Shown here: in pieces, positions 33,803-45,693 of the stretch | Layout of the letters: the number at the start of each line of letters is the position of its first letter | Numbering within the stretch: position 1 is the first letter of the stretch | Origin: Parietaria judaica | Lineage: Eukaryota > Streptophyta > Magnoliopsida > Rosales > Urticaceae | Direction of reading: 5' to 3' | Length of the DNA stretch: 64,000 nucleotides | NCBI GenBank assembly: GCA_954871525.1 | Contig: OX940869.1 | Span: 11,493,001 to 11,557,000 of the forward strand | The notes under the pieces: model-generated | The model's database searches: none | What the model saw: only the letters and a program-made list of their open reading frames with translations | Told to the model about the DNA's origin: nothing | Program-made: the position numbers and the translations under genes

Positions 33803-36275
33803 TGTTGGACATGTGTGTCCTTAAACAAGATATTTTATCCATTTGTAAAAGATTATGACAAGTCGTTGAATAAAGATGGTGCTTATTATGATAATCTTAT
33901 TATAGTTTCTGGTAGAGTAAAATAAAATGTTTGATCCTTACTTCATAAAGGATGCAATTATGTTATTATTATCGCAATAGAGTCAATGTGAGGAAGAATA
34001 AATAATCATAATAAATGAACTTAAAATGTCCGTAACCTGATTAATTGGATGGGAGCCCAAAAATCGTATAAGGTCATTAATGTGACTAAGTGACAATCCT
34101 ATTCTGGATTTTGTGTGTGTCACACTCACTAGAAGTGCATTAAGTATGAAGTGTCTTCAGAGTCATGATGATTCCCTTGATTATCGGTGGTGAGAAGTGA
34201 AAGGTACCCGTGCGCAACTTATGAATCGAAACCATAAGTGGGTTACTCATGATATTACTGACTGAGTCAATGATGAAAATGCAATGAGGGGCATAACGGT
34301 AGAAACCGCCTGCTCATGTGTGGATCATCAAATGAAAGATCAATAACCCGAATTTGATTGTATCAATGGACACCCTGCTACAATTAAGGAAATAATATAA
34401 ACTGTATCACTAAAGAGTGCAGCCTCGGGTTTATAGTGGAATAACACCGAGGTTTGACGAACACCCTAGCAGTTCGTTGGAGCTTAAGTGATACGGGTCC
34501 ATGGTCCCCAGGATAGCTCCGTAACCAATGATACGTACGTGATAAAAACATTTTGAGATGTTTTTGATCATTTGGCAAGACTTATAGAACTGAAGTCTGT
34601 GACAGACATCAGATAGTTTTATCAGTAGCGTGGCAAAAGTACAATATCTTGGTAACCGAATTAACTGACAAAAGAAAGTAGAATTTGGATTTTTATCAAC
34701 ATGAAAGTTTTTGGAAATTAAATTCTAAGAAAATTTTCTTTTGGAACCGAGTCGTTTCGACGTACGGTTTGTGATTTGAAGAATTTCTAAGTTTGTGATC
34801 GTTTCGGTAAACTATGAAATTAAATCACATGTCACGAATTTAAATGATGGTGTGACACCATGACATTTGAATGTGTGATATTGAGATCAGAGAATATTAA
34901 TATGATTTAATTATTCGATTTTAATTATTAATATGTTATTAATAATTAATCAATAATTAATAGATTTATATTAATATGTAAATAATATATATTTATATAT
35001 ATATTATGTGTAAAAATCGAATTATGCCTTAGAATGTGGAACCATATACATTCGAATGGATAGGCTTTGGACTTTTCATAATTGCGACATAAATACCAAA
35101 TGTTTTGGTATTTGAGAAAAACTCTAAAATCAATTTAATCCATTGGATCGGTTATGATTTAATATAAACCATTGGATTAGGGTAATTGATATATTTGAAA
35201 TTAATAACTTGGTGACCAAGTTTTTGTTTTTGAATTTAGCTAATTAATTATATCCGTTAGATCGGTCTAAGATTTAATCTTTACCGTCGGATTGGAAATT
35301 AATTAATTATATATATAATATATTATTTTTGAATTATATATTTGGATAAAATTGAATTTGGATTTTATTAAATCTTTTAATATTTGATTTTATCCTAAAC
35401 TAATTTGATCCATTAGATCGGTTTAAGGATTTATCTCAACCGTTGGATCTAGATAATTAGAATTCGAATTTTAATATATATATTTACATATATATATATA
35501 TATATATATATTCGAATTTCATGGATAAGAAGATAAGATTGGTTTGTTGATTTTATCCAAGTCTTTCTTATTTAATTAAATCCTTAATTAATTATATCCC
35601 TTGGATTTAGATAAGATTAAATCTAGACCATTGGATTGAAATAATTAATTATATTTAATTAGTAGAATTCGAAATTAGGGGAGAGAATTTCTCTAATTCG
35701 GTTACAGTCTGAGCCTATAAATAGGGACCTCATTCTACACATTTTTCACACCTTTCCCCAGAGAAAAATTCAAACTCTCCCTCTCCCTCAGGGTCTGCGA
35801 ATTTTTCGTCTGATCTCTCTTTCTGGTTCGGCTTAAGAGACTTAGTTCTCCGGAAGCTTATAAAGAACCATCAGTTTAAATTTTGTGACGGAGTCCTGCC
35901 GGCGAAGCCCATGCTTCGGTACAAGGAATCCAGGAGAATATCCCGGAAGATCACGGGAGTTTCCCTCAGCACCGGCGGAGCCTTGTCCGATTCAGAACGC
36001 GCACCCGGAAGTCGACAATAGAGGTATGGCCTTATGCATTGGGCTAATAAATGCGACCATTTATTGATTTCTATTTATTTTCTATAAAGACTAGATTATT
36101 AATAACGATTTATGAATATTAAATTGCATAATATTTATCGAATCTTGCAATATGGTTATTATCCGATATTCGGACCGTTGGTCGGATAATATGTTTTCCG
36201 CTTAAAATAATTTTTTAAATGTTACCCGGACGGTCCGATGGCACAAATCGTGATAATTAACGGGGATTTTTCCCA
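33803..36275 (+). mobile_element. Solo LTR F (2.47 kb)
   Basis: It begins TGTTGGACATGTGTG and ends GGATTTTTCCCA, flanked by perfect AGAAG target-site repeats (33798-33802 and 36276-36280). No PBS or internal region follows, so this is a single LTR left by LTR-LTR recombination. Blocks are shared with E's LTR in the same order (ATTGTATCAATGGAC, GTGGCAAAAGTAC, the CCTATAAATA promoter with TATAAATA at 35716-35723, and CTGCGAATTTTTC in the leader), so F is a diverged member of the same lineage. Confidence 0.88.
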
Positions 36276-36280
36276 AGAAG

Positions 36281-36820
36281 AAGCCTATACCTCGACTGCC
36301 CCTGCGATTTCCGACCGTGGCTTCACAGATCTTCCTTTTTTTCGCGACAAATCAACGGGTAAGGGTGTAGAAATTCGAGCTAGTCCATGTAATTTTTCCT
36401 AAATTTCGTTTGGAGGTTTTGTTGAATCTAGGGTTCCGATTTTGTAATTTTTGTTTTGTTTTAGTCTTAATTTTTGACTAATTATTTGTGGATACCTTGA
36501 TTAATATGATGGAATACACAATATATACTTAGTTAGAAGATTATTTTGTATGTGTATTTGAGTTTTTTAAAATCGAATTAGGGATTGTACGTTGATGCCT
36601 TGATGGATGTTGTCTATGAAAAATAAATGTTGTATTCTTGAATCTTGATGATCTTGTTGATATATTGGTACAAATTTTAGTTTGTAATTGTTAAATTACA
36701 AACTACAATTACAAACTAAAATTTGTTATTATTGAACTTGAATTAGACTAGTAATCTTGATTCATATTGGATATTTGTTTAGAATATAATTGTACTTTTG
36801 ATTCTTGATTTAGGTGAGAT
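36281..36820. other. Upstream region of the hAT gene, with a hairpin
   Basis: Continuation of the sequence interrupted by F, grading into the leader of the hAT gene. A perfect 19-bp inverted repeat lies at 36672-36690 and 36706-36724 (AAATTTTAGTTTGTAATTG and its complement). I could not fix the terminal repeat of the hAT element. Confidence 0.5.
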
Positions 36821-39800
36821 ATGCCTCCCGTTGATCCCACCAGGGAGCATTGTACTCTAGTTGGCGCTGGATTCCAATGTAATTATTGTGGACATGTCAT
36901 AAAAGGTGGTGGCATCACGCGGATGAAGCACCACATCGCGGGGAACGATCTGTGAAAAAACACTAGAGCATGCCCAAATGAACCGCCGGAGGCGAGAGAT
37001 GTTTGTCGGGGCGTTCTCAGGAAGTTTCGAGAGAAAAAAGACCATGAAAACAAGATGGAAGAGATTGTTAGGCGCCATCTATGCACCAACCTTGCGGGGG
37101 TCCTATCCGAGGTGTACTAGAGATATCAGGAGATACGAGATGAAGTAGATTCAGACGACGAGGCCACGGAGACTGAGATTATGCGCATAAAAAAGAAAGC
37201 TAGACGACAAGCGGCGGCAGATCGATTCCTCTTGGAACAATGCCTGCACATCGCAGGCAGTGTGAGAGGTGACTCGTCATCTTCACAACCGAACCCTTCG
37301 CAGGTGACTCCGTCTCCGTTCTCACACTTGAAGAAGGATAAGTCGAAAAAGAAGAAGTTGCCGGGAATGATTCTCCCCCAATTGGTTGACCGAGTGTGCC
37401 ATAATGTGAGTAAGTTTTTCATTCACCAAGGCATTTCGTTCAGAAATGTGAAGTCCCCACACTTCGTGAATATGACTGATAGCATCGCAGAGGTAGGTAA
37501 ATGTCATTTATAAGTAATTATATAAGTATATAATTTTTTTATAGTTGGGAGCTAATGATAATAACATTTTATTTTTCCAGGTCCTGGTTGTCCTATGCCC
37601 TCTCCTTACGAAATTTCAGAGAATTACTTGCCCTTAGAGGTGGCGGCTGCCGATTGGATGATAGAAGAGGCTCGAAATATTTAGGCAGAGAAAGGGTGCA
37701 CGATCATGTCAGGCGATTGGACGGGTCCAACCAATCTTTCAATCATTAACATCATGGTCTACTCGGCGGGGAAAAATGTCTTCCTGAAGTCCATGAACAC
37801 TTCAGACAAGATCAAGAACTCAGAGTACATCTTTCATATCTTGAAGGACGTCATACGCGATGTCGGTCGTGAGAACGTAGTCCAGCTCGTCACGGATAAC
37901 GGATCGGCTTACGTCAAAGCCGGTAAGAAGTTGATGAAAAAGTTCCACATCTACTGGACCCCGTGTGCTTCCCATTGCATGGACCTCATGTTTGAGGATC
38001 TTGGGAAACGTGACCTCATCAAGATTCCGGTAGACCAGGCAAGGTCGATTGTGAAGTTCATCTATAACCACAGCATCGTCCTGGACTACATAAGGAAGAC
38101 GACAAAATGCAAACTCCTCCATCTCGGCGCCACGCGTTTTGCAAGAAATTATCTGACAGTGAAAAGCGTGAAGGATAACAAAGTCGGACTCCCCCAAATG
38201 TTCAGTTCTCCGTGGTGGTTGGAAAGCTCGTGGAAAAAGACGGCGAAAGGGCAAGCTGTCGAGGATTTGTTAATGGACAAAAAGTTTTGGGAGGGCATTG
38301 ACCACTGTATACAGATATACGACCCTATGTACTTGGCCTTATGCTTCACTGAATCGGAGATACATCCCACCATGGGCATGATGTATCATGTATACGACTT
38401 GTTGCACAGCAAGCTCAAGAGCCTCAGAGGACGGGGTTAGGCCGTCAACATCGTGCACAAGCGATGGAAGGACCAACTTTGTCATCCGCTACACGAGGTT
38501 GCCCATGGGTTGAATCCCAATCACCAATGGGATCCTCAGATCAAGATGTGAGATAAATGCCAATTGAAAGTGTCGATAGTTTATGAGGTCTTGTTTCCTT
38601 ACGACTCTGTTGCGACTCTGGCCGCCGAGGTTAGTGGAAAACTTTGTGAAATTAAAATGTGTTTCATTCGGATTAATTTTAAAATGTTTGTTACTTTGTG
38701 TTTTATTTATGTAGATGCTTCACTTTTAAGCGTGTAACGGTGAAATGCGCTCTACAACGGCTATTGCGGCGAGAAATAACGTAGCATCAGGTAATGATTT
38801 CAACCTTTGTAAATATACATTAGTAAAAATGCTAATTACACTTCAATCTTGCAGCCGATTGGTGGACTATGTTTGGCGGAGAGTGTCTGACTCTCCAGAA
38901 GTTAGCCGTCAGGGTCTTGTCGCAGACAATTTCTTCCTCGCCGTGTGAGCGCAACTGGAGCACCTTTGCGCTGGTGCACACCAAAGAAAGGAATCGGCTA
39001 GCGTACAAAAAGATAGGCGACCTAGTTAAGTGCATCTACAACACCAAGTTAGCAATCAGGGATACTGTGGCTACCCATAAAAACCCCGACTTCACTGATC
39101 CGTTCGATTGGATCGCGCTGCAATGAGAATACCGGTTCTACCAACGAGCTAGGGATTTTGGAGTGGTGGAAGAGACCCACCTCGATGTTGACTTTGCGAA
39201 CCCTGATCCCGAGGTTGCTGCTGCGGCGGAGGAACATGAGACAAATGTTTTTGAGATGCTTCGCACCCACGTTACCCCAAGGCACGGTGAGGATGGCATA
39301 TGTGATTGTACATTCATAGGAAACTCACCGACGGACGGGGAATCTCCAACGGGTTCTTTACCACGTTCAAATGATTTTGGGAATGGCTACCGTGTCGGAG
39401 GGGAAGGCGGAAGAGGAGGAGGAAGAGGCGGGTATGTCGCAGACCCAGACCCCTATGGTGATGGGCGTACAGTGGACTACTGCGGTGATGTGGGTTCGCA
39501 CGGCAGATCATCCCATGGCAGGACGACTACCTCGTCGCATGGGTTATTTCACCCGGATTTCTTTTCGACTTCGCCTGGTGCCCAGCCGCTACATGATGAG
39601 TATTATGATGCGAACCAGAACTTCGATCGTTATTTTGATAGCTTCTGGGTAGGCGCGCCACCTACACTGCCAACTTCAACACCGCCGCGGTCTTCTTCAC
39701 CGCCGCGGTCGACCGACATCGACAGTTTGACATCTAGGTTTGAAATAATGTCATTCTGTACGTCAGACGGCACGATCCGGGGACCCACTGGTGAAATTAG

Positions 39801-39999
39801 ACAGAGTCCAGCGATTCGTCGATATCCGGATTTTCCTATTCTCAACACGATCGTCGGTTTAGACCAGTACAACTACGAATCGCATGTTCAGACGTACTTA
39901 GCTAACTACGCTTCCATGATCTCGTGGTATGATTACTGTTCTTACCAGACTGAGCAGCCTCACATTTTCCAGCAGCCACGTTCATCGAGCTTCTTTTGA
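36821..39999 (+). pseudogene. hAT transposase (BED finger, DUF659, dimerisation), decayed
   Basis: The putative start ATG at 36821 gives a BED-type finger (CNYCGH..MKHHIAG). After an intron (37497-37580) a DUF659 region follows: MSGDWTGPTNLSI, VVQLVTDNGSAYVKAGKKLM, WTPCASHCMDLMFEDLGKRD, then HATRF-like and RW..QL segments. The C-terminal hAT dimerisation domain lies at about 38870-39060 (CLTLQKLAVRVLSQTISSSP, CERNWSTFALVHTKERNRL). A Gly-, Asp- and Pro-rich tail runs to TGA at 39997-39999. In-frame stops at 36953, 37118, 37682, 38438 and 39125 show it is not functional. hAT transposases move DNA by cut and paste with 8-bp target duplications. The gene lies inside retrotransposon E, so it inserted there or was captured. 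Confidence 0.85.
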
Positions 40000-40020
40000 G
40001 TTTTCCTATGTTTGCTTTGT

Positions 40021-40112
40021 TGTACTCTATGACTTTACTATCAGTGTGTTTTTATGAGTGTGTACTTGTACTCTATGACTTTACTATCAGTGTGTTTTTA
40101 TGAGTGTGTACT
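40021..40112. repeat. 46-bp tandem duplication
   Basis: Two copies starting TGTACTCTATGACTTTAC at 40021 and 40067, immediately downstream of the hAT frame, probably in its 3' untranslated region. Confidence 0.85.
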
Positions 40113-40263
40113 CTACTACTCAGAGTGTGTACTTTACTACTTTATGGTGTCATATTTATTATAATTATATGTTTTTATGGGTATGTGTCATATTTATTAA
40201 ATAGGTAATTTAGAAATTAAAACCATATAAAAATATAGTTGAAATTTGAAAATACTCAAATAT

Positions 40264-40509
40264 TTTTTACAAAATATCCGTCGAAAACCCCATCGGCATG
40301 CGGTATGCCCATGCAAAAAATGCGGTATATGCGGTTTAACCAAGGTTTTAAATGTCGCTTGCTGATGTCGTTTCGAATTTTCCGTTTTACGGATATATCG
40401 TTTGCCGATGGGTATGTCGATGGGCAAATCGTAAAAAAAAAGGCATGCCGCAAATACCGCATGGACATACCGCATGCCGATGGGGTTTTCGACGGATATT
40501 TTGTAAAAA
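40264..40509. repeat. 44-bp inverted repeat with 158-bp spacer
   Basis: Arms at 40264-40307 and 40466-40509 are nearly perfect complements, sharing TCGAAAACCCCATCGGCATG and its reverse. The spacer repeats CGATGGG-type words. The GC-rich arms stand out in AT-rich surroundings. It resembles a small foldback element or the end of a larger one. Confidence 0.8.
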
Positions 40510-40599
40510 TATTTTCGAATTTAAGCAATATATTTATATAGGTTCAAAACTACATATTTAATAAATACAAGACATAATTGTATACAACAAAACACATTT

Positions 40600-40930
40600 G
40601 TAACTTAAATATGTAGGTGAAATGTATAATATTAAGTCACTTTATTAATTGAAGTGTATAATATTAAGTCAATTTATTATGTGAAGTGAATATGTATGTT
40701 AATTAATTGTGTAATATTAAGTGAATGTGCATGTTAATTGTATATGTATGTTAACAAATTTAATATTAGTTGAAGTGTATAATATTAAATGAATATGTAT
40801 ATTGAGTGTATATGTATGTTAGGTAAAGTTAATATGTATGTTAAGTGTATAATATTATTTGAAGTGTGTAATATTAAGTTAAATTATTAGGTGAAGTGTA
40901 TGTGTATGTTAAGTGTGAATGTGTGATATT
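40600..40930. repeat. Degenerate minisatellite
   Basis: Irregular repeats built from GAAGTGTATAATATTAAGT and GTATATGTATGTTAA words. No coding capacity. Confidence 0.7.
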
Positions 40931-43900
40931 AGTTGAATAAAAAAAAGTCCCACATTGATAGATGACAAGAGTTTGGTGATGTTTATATACCAAATATTAG
41001 GGACAAGGGCTTGGGCGCTTTGGATCATAGGATTTTGTGGATGGGGGAGGACTCACACAAATGCTACATCACCACTCGCGTACGCCGCCGCCGGCCGTGA
41101 CGTGGCGGGGTGGAGCTCTTGTGTGAGTATAATTATTTTTGCTAAAAGTTTAATTGGTATCTGCGGAAAATGAAAATCGCAACATTTTACAATTTGGTGT
41201 AAACGTGCCAATCGAAATTGGCTAATAAATCCAAACTGGTTTTCGATTTGTTGACGTGCGTCTCTCATCTTGTGGAAAGAATCTGAGTTTGCTCAGATTA
41301 CGCTATGTGACGCAAGATGGTGGGTTGGCTTTTTAGTCACCAACCAGCGACTAGCCCATGTGCAGTAGTCATCCATCATCAGCCTTGTTGGTTGAGTTGA
41401 CCAAGATAGGGTTGATTTTGGGTTTCTCAAATCAACACGGCTTGACTTGATTCAGCCAAAAGCGAGAGAAGAATCTGAGCTGCTTCTAGGAAATAGGCGA
41501 TGATTGGAGGCTGCATGGTCCACTCGATGATTGGCAGCTGCATGGTCCACTCGATGTGGACCAGAATACACGCCACGTGATCCAGCGAAGCTGGACCAGT
41601 CCACGCGCGTCCGGCGCGTGCATAGCATGCGCCTGACCGAAAATATTTTTCTTATTTTAAATTCAATTTTGGTTTCGGGTTTTTACCCGAACATAATACA
41701 GTTCGTGTTAAAAATATTTTGTTTTAAATTGACCCGAAGCGCGTTGGAAATAATAAAATTGAAATAATTTAATTATTTTAATTTATTAGAAACCCTAAGA
41801 AAATAAAAATCAGATTAATTAGTTTGTCTAATTAATTATTAATAATGGATAATTCATTTTAGTTCTAAATTAATTATTGGCCTTATTAATTTATTAGAAT
41901 GAATAATTAATTCCTTTAATGGATAGATTTAATTATTGACATTTTAATAAGATACTCCTTAGATAATAATTTAATTATTAATCCAATTTCCTAACACGTT
42001 TATGTTACATAGTGGTCTACGTAACATTGGGTTTTAATGAGCGGGTTTGATTGAGTAATAGATAGTAAATAATTAATCGATAAATAACTTCATTATTAAT
42101 TACGGAAAAATTCTTGAGGATTGTGTTCTTGTCAAGAAAGACGGAATCAAAAGCGGGGCCAGTTCACCATCCACTTCTGGGTGACTGGTTAGGGACCCAT
42201 CCCATCTGCCTGGAAAACACACCTCCGTCTATCACTACTGTAATTAATATATGATTTTATTCTATGTTCTTAGTATACCTGGTATATGATAATAACCAAG
42301 GAATAAGCTTATTAATGGGTCATTAATGGGAAGCTTATTATGAGCTATAATACAATAGGATTTCTTTTTAATTCCAGTTAATTAAAATGTAAGTTCCTAG
42401 TTTAGAGCTCATACCTAGATAACAGTGTTTATCTTAGATGGTTAAAACATTTGTAGTTAAAATAGCAAGAGTTTAGCGTAGAAAGGTCTCCATTTGTTGC
42501 CGGTACAACGATAGGTTGCATAACACCTCGTGTCAGCTAGATCTGGCCTCCTACGAAAAAGTTTCAGTTATGCAACTGATAAGTCACCGTACTGGTCTTT
42601 TTATTATAAAAGGTGATCAGATGCATTTCAACGGCCGTGTTTCAGCTAGTTATGGCCCCCTAAGGGCGGTGACTGCTTGAGTTAAGTCTGTGAACCGAAA
42701 ACGAGTGGGTAGTTAGTTCACGTGAGAACTTCCGGTAAGTTTTCGTGAATTAATAGAGTTGAGACCAAACTCTGTTTAGCTAGTGCGTGGTTAGTATTGC
42801 TGGAGAAGATGCAACCACGTATCGGTTGCTAAATTACCTTGAGAATAGTAAGTAAGGATTTTTCCTATGTTTATCCTTCGATACAATGCAAAAGTATACT
42901 ATTCCCAAATTTCTCTCGAAACATTCTCCTATATAAGTTTTAGTAAATGTTTCATTCATGTCAAATTAGCTATGTCGCACCCCATCATGCCGTTGTCGAA
43001 CAATACTCTGGATCGGAATATTAACAACTGTGGTCCACAATAAGTGACTTGTACACTTATGAATTATCTTTTGTTCACAATTAGTATTTTCGCAAGAATT
43101 ACAAGGGAGTAGTTCTATGTATTTGAACATAGTACAATACTAAGAAATTACTAGAACTTGAACATAGAAAAGATAATAACCTAACCCGTGTCTATGATTG
43201 GTGAGGTAAACCCTCTAACTGAATTCGGTATTCAGTTTAGACCATCATAAATATTCTTTGGTAGAATAAAGACATAATTGACTATATTAGTCAATGATGG
43301 GAGAATTATTTCAGATAAGATAGTGGGAGCTATTCGTCAGTATTAATAAATATCGTTCATTAATGAACATATTTATATACGATCAAAACTTTAAGTGGAA
43401 ATTCAATCTCCACGATATAAACAACAGTCGCAAGACTTAATCATTTGAATAATCTGGATATTATTCGAGAAGTTATTTTATCGTTTATATTGATTGTCTT
43501 GATAAACGAAAAACTCTAAATCTTATGAAATAATAATAAATGTTTAATAAATTTGTTAATTGGTTAATAGTGATTAATAAACCATAGGATCATAAATTAT
43601 CTTAATATAGATAAGATAAACAAGATTGACCAATGAGTGAACTGTTCGTCAGTTTCCAACTTGTTTGAGAATCTTATCTAAAGGTTAAAATGATTAATAG
43701 ACTATTCTTTCGGGAAAGTTCTAAGATTCAGTATTCTCTAAGAGCTTGTTAATACTTTGTGTATTATGGTCAATTATAAACAAGCTGGAGAATATGAATA
43801 CTTTGTCAATTGACTGAGAGTTATTCAAAATTATGGTATACATAAATAATGCTAGAAATATAAACTTTTTATAATTTTTAGAATTTCAAGCATAAATGTC

Positions 43901-45693
43901 ATCGGATAATCACTAAGTGAGTGTGAACTTTGAGTTCAATGATCACATGATAGAGAAATTATTTCTTCATCAGTTAACGGTTCCGGGTACCCTATTACAT
44001 TAGTGTAACAGATACGTGAACCGAACCTAGAAATTAATGCCTGGATCTATAATAAACATTTAAGGATGTTTGCTTTCAAAGCAAGCAGAATATACAATTA
44101 ATTCTTTGATTTATGATATATCTAAACTTGGACTTGAATTAGTTTATAATTATATATAAAGAGTATTCACTTTCGTGAATACAAGTCTTTTGGAATATAT
44201 ATGTTAAACTAAGTTGTTAATTAGTAATCTAGATTCGTTGGGAATCAAGGTCTAATTAAAAGGGATTTGTTCACTTTATCCCATTAACATCAATTTGATG
44301 TTAAATCTTCAAAGATTTCCGAATAAGAAACCATAGTCATAATTAGAAATTATTAGGATACTCAGCCGTAGTGGGAGCTATGTCAGCAATCCCGAGAATA
44401 CGAGTATCGACTACTATAAACGGGTTTATTTAATAAACAGATACGTTGAACTTCATATACTTATTGAAGAAGTCCAATTATGAATAATAGCAGGAAATAC
44501 AAAATAGATTGACTACGGTGAACATCTAGAACCAAGGTACTTAGTTAACGGTTTAAATGTACCAAAAGTATCTAGAGTGAGAGAGGAATAGACGGAAGGA
44601 AAATGCCTTAATAGCTAGAGTAGTAATCGAGGGTTATTCTCTAGAAATAAGAGAAAAGAAACGGTAGAATCTTTTGCTCTCTGGTTAATATGCTATCTAT
44701 CCAGATTCTCATGTCCATTGCCTATATCGTCAAACGGCGATGGCGGATAAATGTCAAATTGTTTTTCTGAATGGCAAAGGTTGACTAGACATTTTTATGG
44801 ATTTGTTTCGGATTGTATTTTGTATAATTAAGATATGGAGATAAATTTACGATACAATTCAATCCGTGTCGGATTAATGTAAATTTTCAAATCTTAGAAT
44901 CTTAAGGTTTATAAATCTAAAAGCATAAGCGTGAACGTTAATGAGGCCTGCGTCTAGAATCTCATTAACTAGCTTAATTATGGTTTTCTTAGTTCGATAT
45001 ATAAACAAATAATTACAGATCAAGTCGATGTAATTATTAAAACGACATGATAATATTGGTTTAACATATTACCTCTCCTGTTAGAAGTTCTGAGTGCGCA
45101 GCGAAAGCGGACTAGAAAGAACCTCTATGTAACAGTAGTAATTATGATTACCAATATAGTCGAATAAAAAGTTCTCGTTATCTGGATATAACGGATGAAC
45201 TTAAATGCTATCATATTAAGAGATTTTTAATATCTCAATGAATGTAGCATTTTATGACGAAGTCATAAATGAGAGACTAAGGATTTTTGTAATCCGAGAA
45301 TTAGTGTCTAACCTTATTAAAGGAGTGATCACATGGATCAATGCTTTACGGCAATCCTGGATCGCAGATTCCTCGTGGTGGCTATTTTAATGTCTTGGGC
45401 ATTAATTGATATAGTCAAGCTCAATATCCTCACAGATATAAAAGTAATTCAAATTGCTGGTAAACCGCTAACATTATACTAATTTTTATTAGTAGTTAAG
45501 TGGGAGCTTTGAACCATATAAGGGTAAACAAGGAACACAATCTTCTGGATAAGATTGTAGGCGACGTATAAATATAACATAGTTATAGCTAATTGACCAC
45601 TCTGTTTTTCTGAATAAATAGTCTAGAATTGGACTTTTCTGGAAAAATAGATTTAAGGACTCAATGCATCTTCTTAGAGTGCAAGTGGGAGAT
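40931..45693 (+). other. Degenerate interior of E
   Basis: From about 41768 to 46556 neither strand holds an open frame of 60 codons. A 27-bp tandem duplication (41499-41552, GATGATTGG..GCTGCATGGTCC) and a G-box CACGTG at 41575 are present. The stretch ends with the purine tract before E's right LTR. Part of it is an old copia pol (see 44690-44800); the rest is unrecognisable. Confidence 0.6.
44690..44800 (+). pseudogene. Degenerate copia RT trace in E
   Basis: Translating the plus strand gives short pieces in copia RT order: an I-Q-I-L-M-S-I-A segment like the IRILLSIAA helix, then N-V-K, then FLNGK in a neighbouring frame, corresponding to the conserved DVKTAFLNG motif. Stops and a frameshift separate them. 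This supports E being a copia element whose coding region has decayed. Confidence 0.5.

Noticed and set aside
33505..33858. Overlapping open frames on both strands near the PBS of element E
   Set aside because: The plus-strand frame crosses into solo LTR F, so it spans two unrelated insertions and cannot be an old gene.
40948..40990. GTCCCACATTG followed by TTTATATA, resembling the USE and TATA of plant snRNA promoters
   Set aside because: The USE consensus (RTCCCACATCG) is not matched exactly, and no U-snRNA or snoRNA-like sequence follows.
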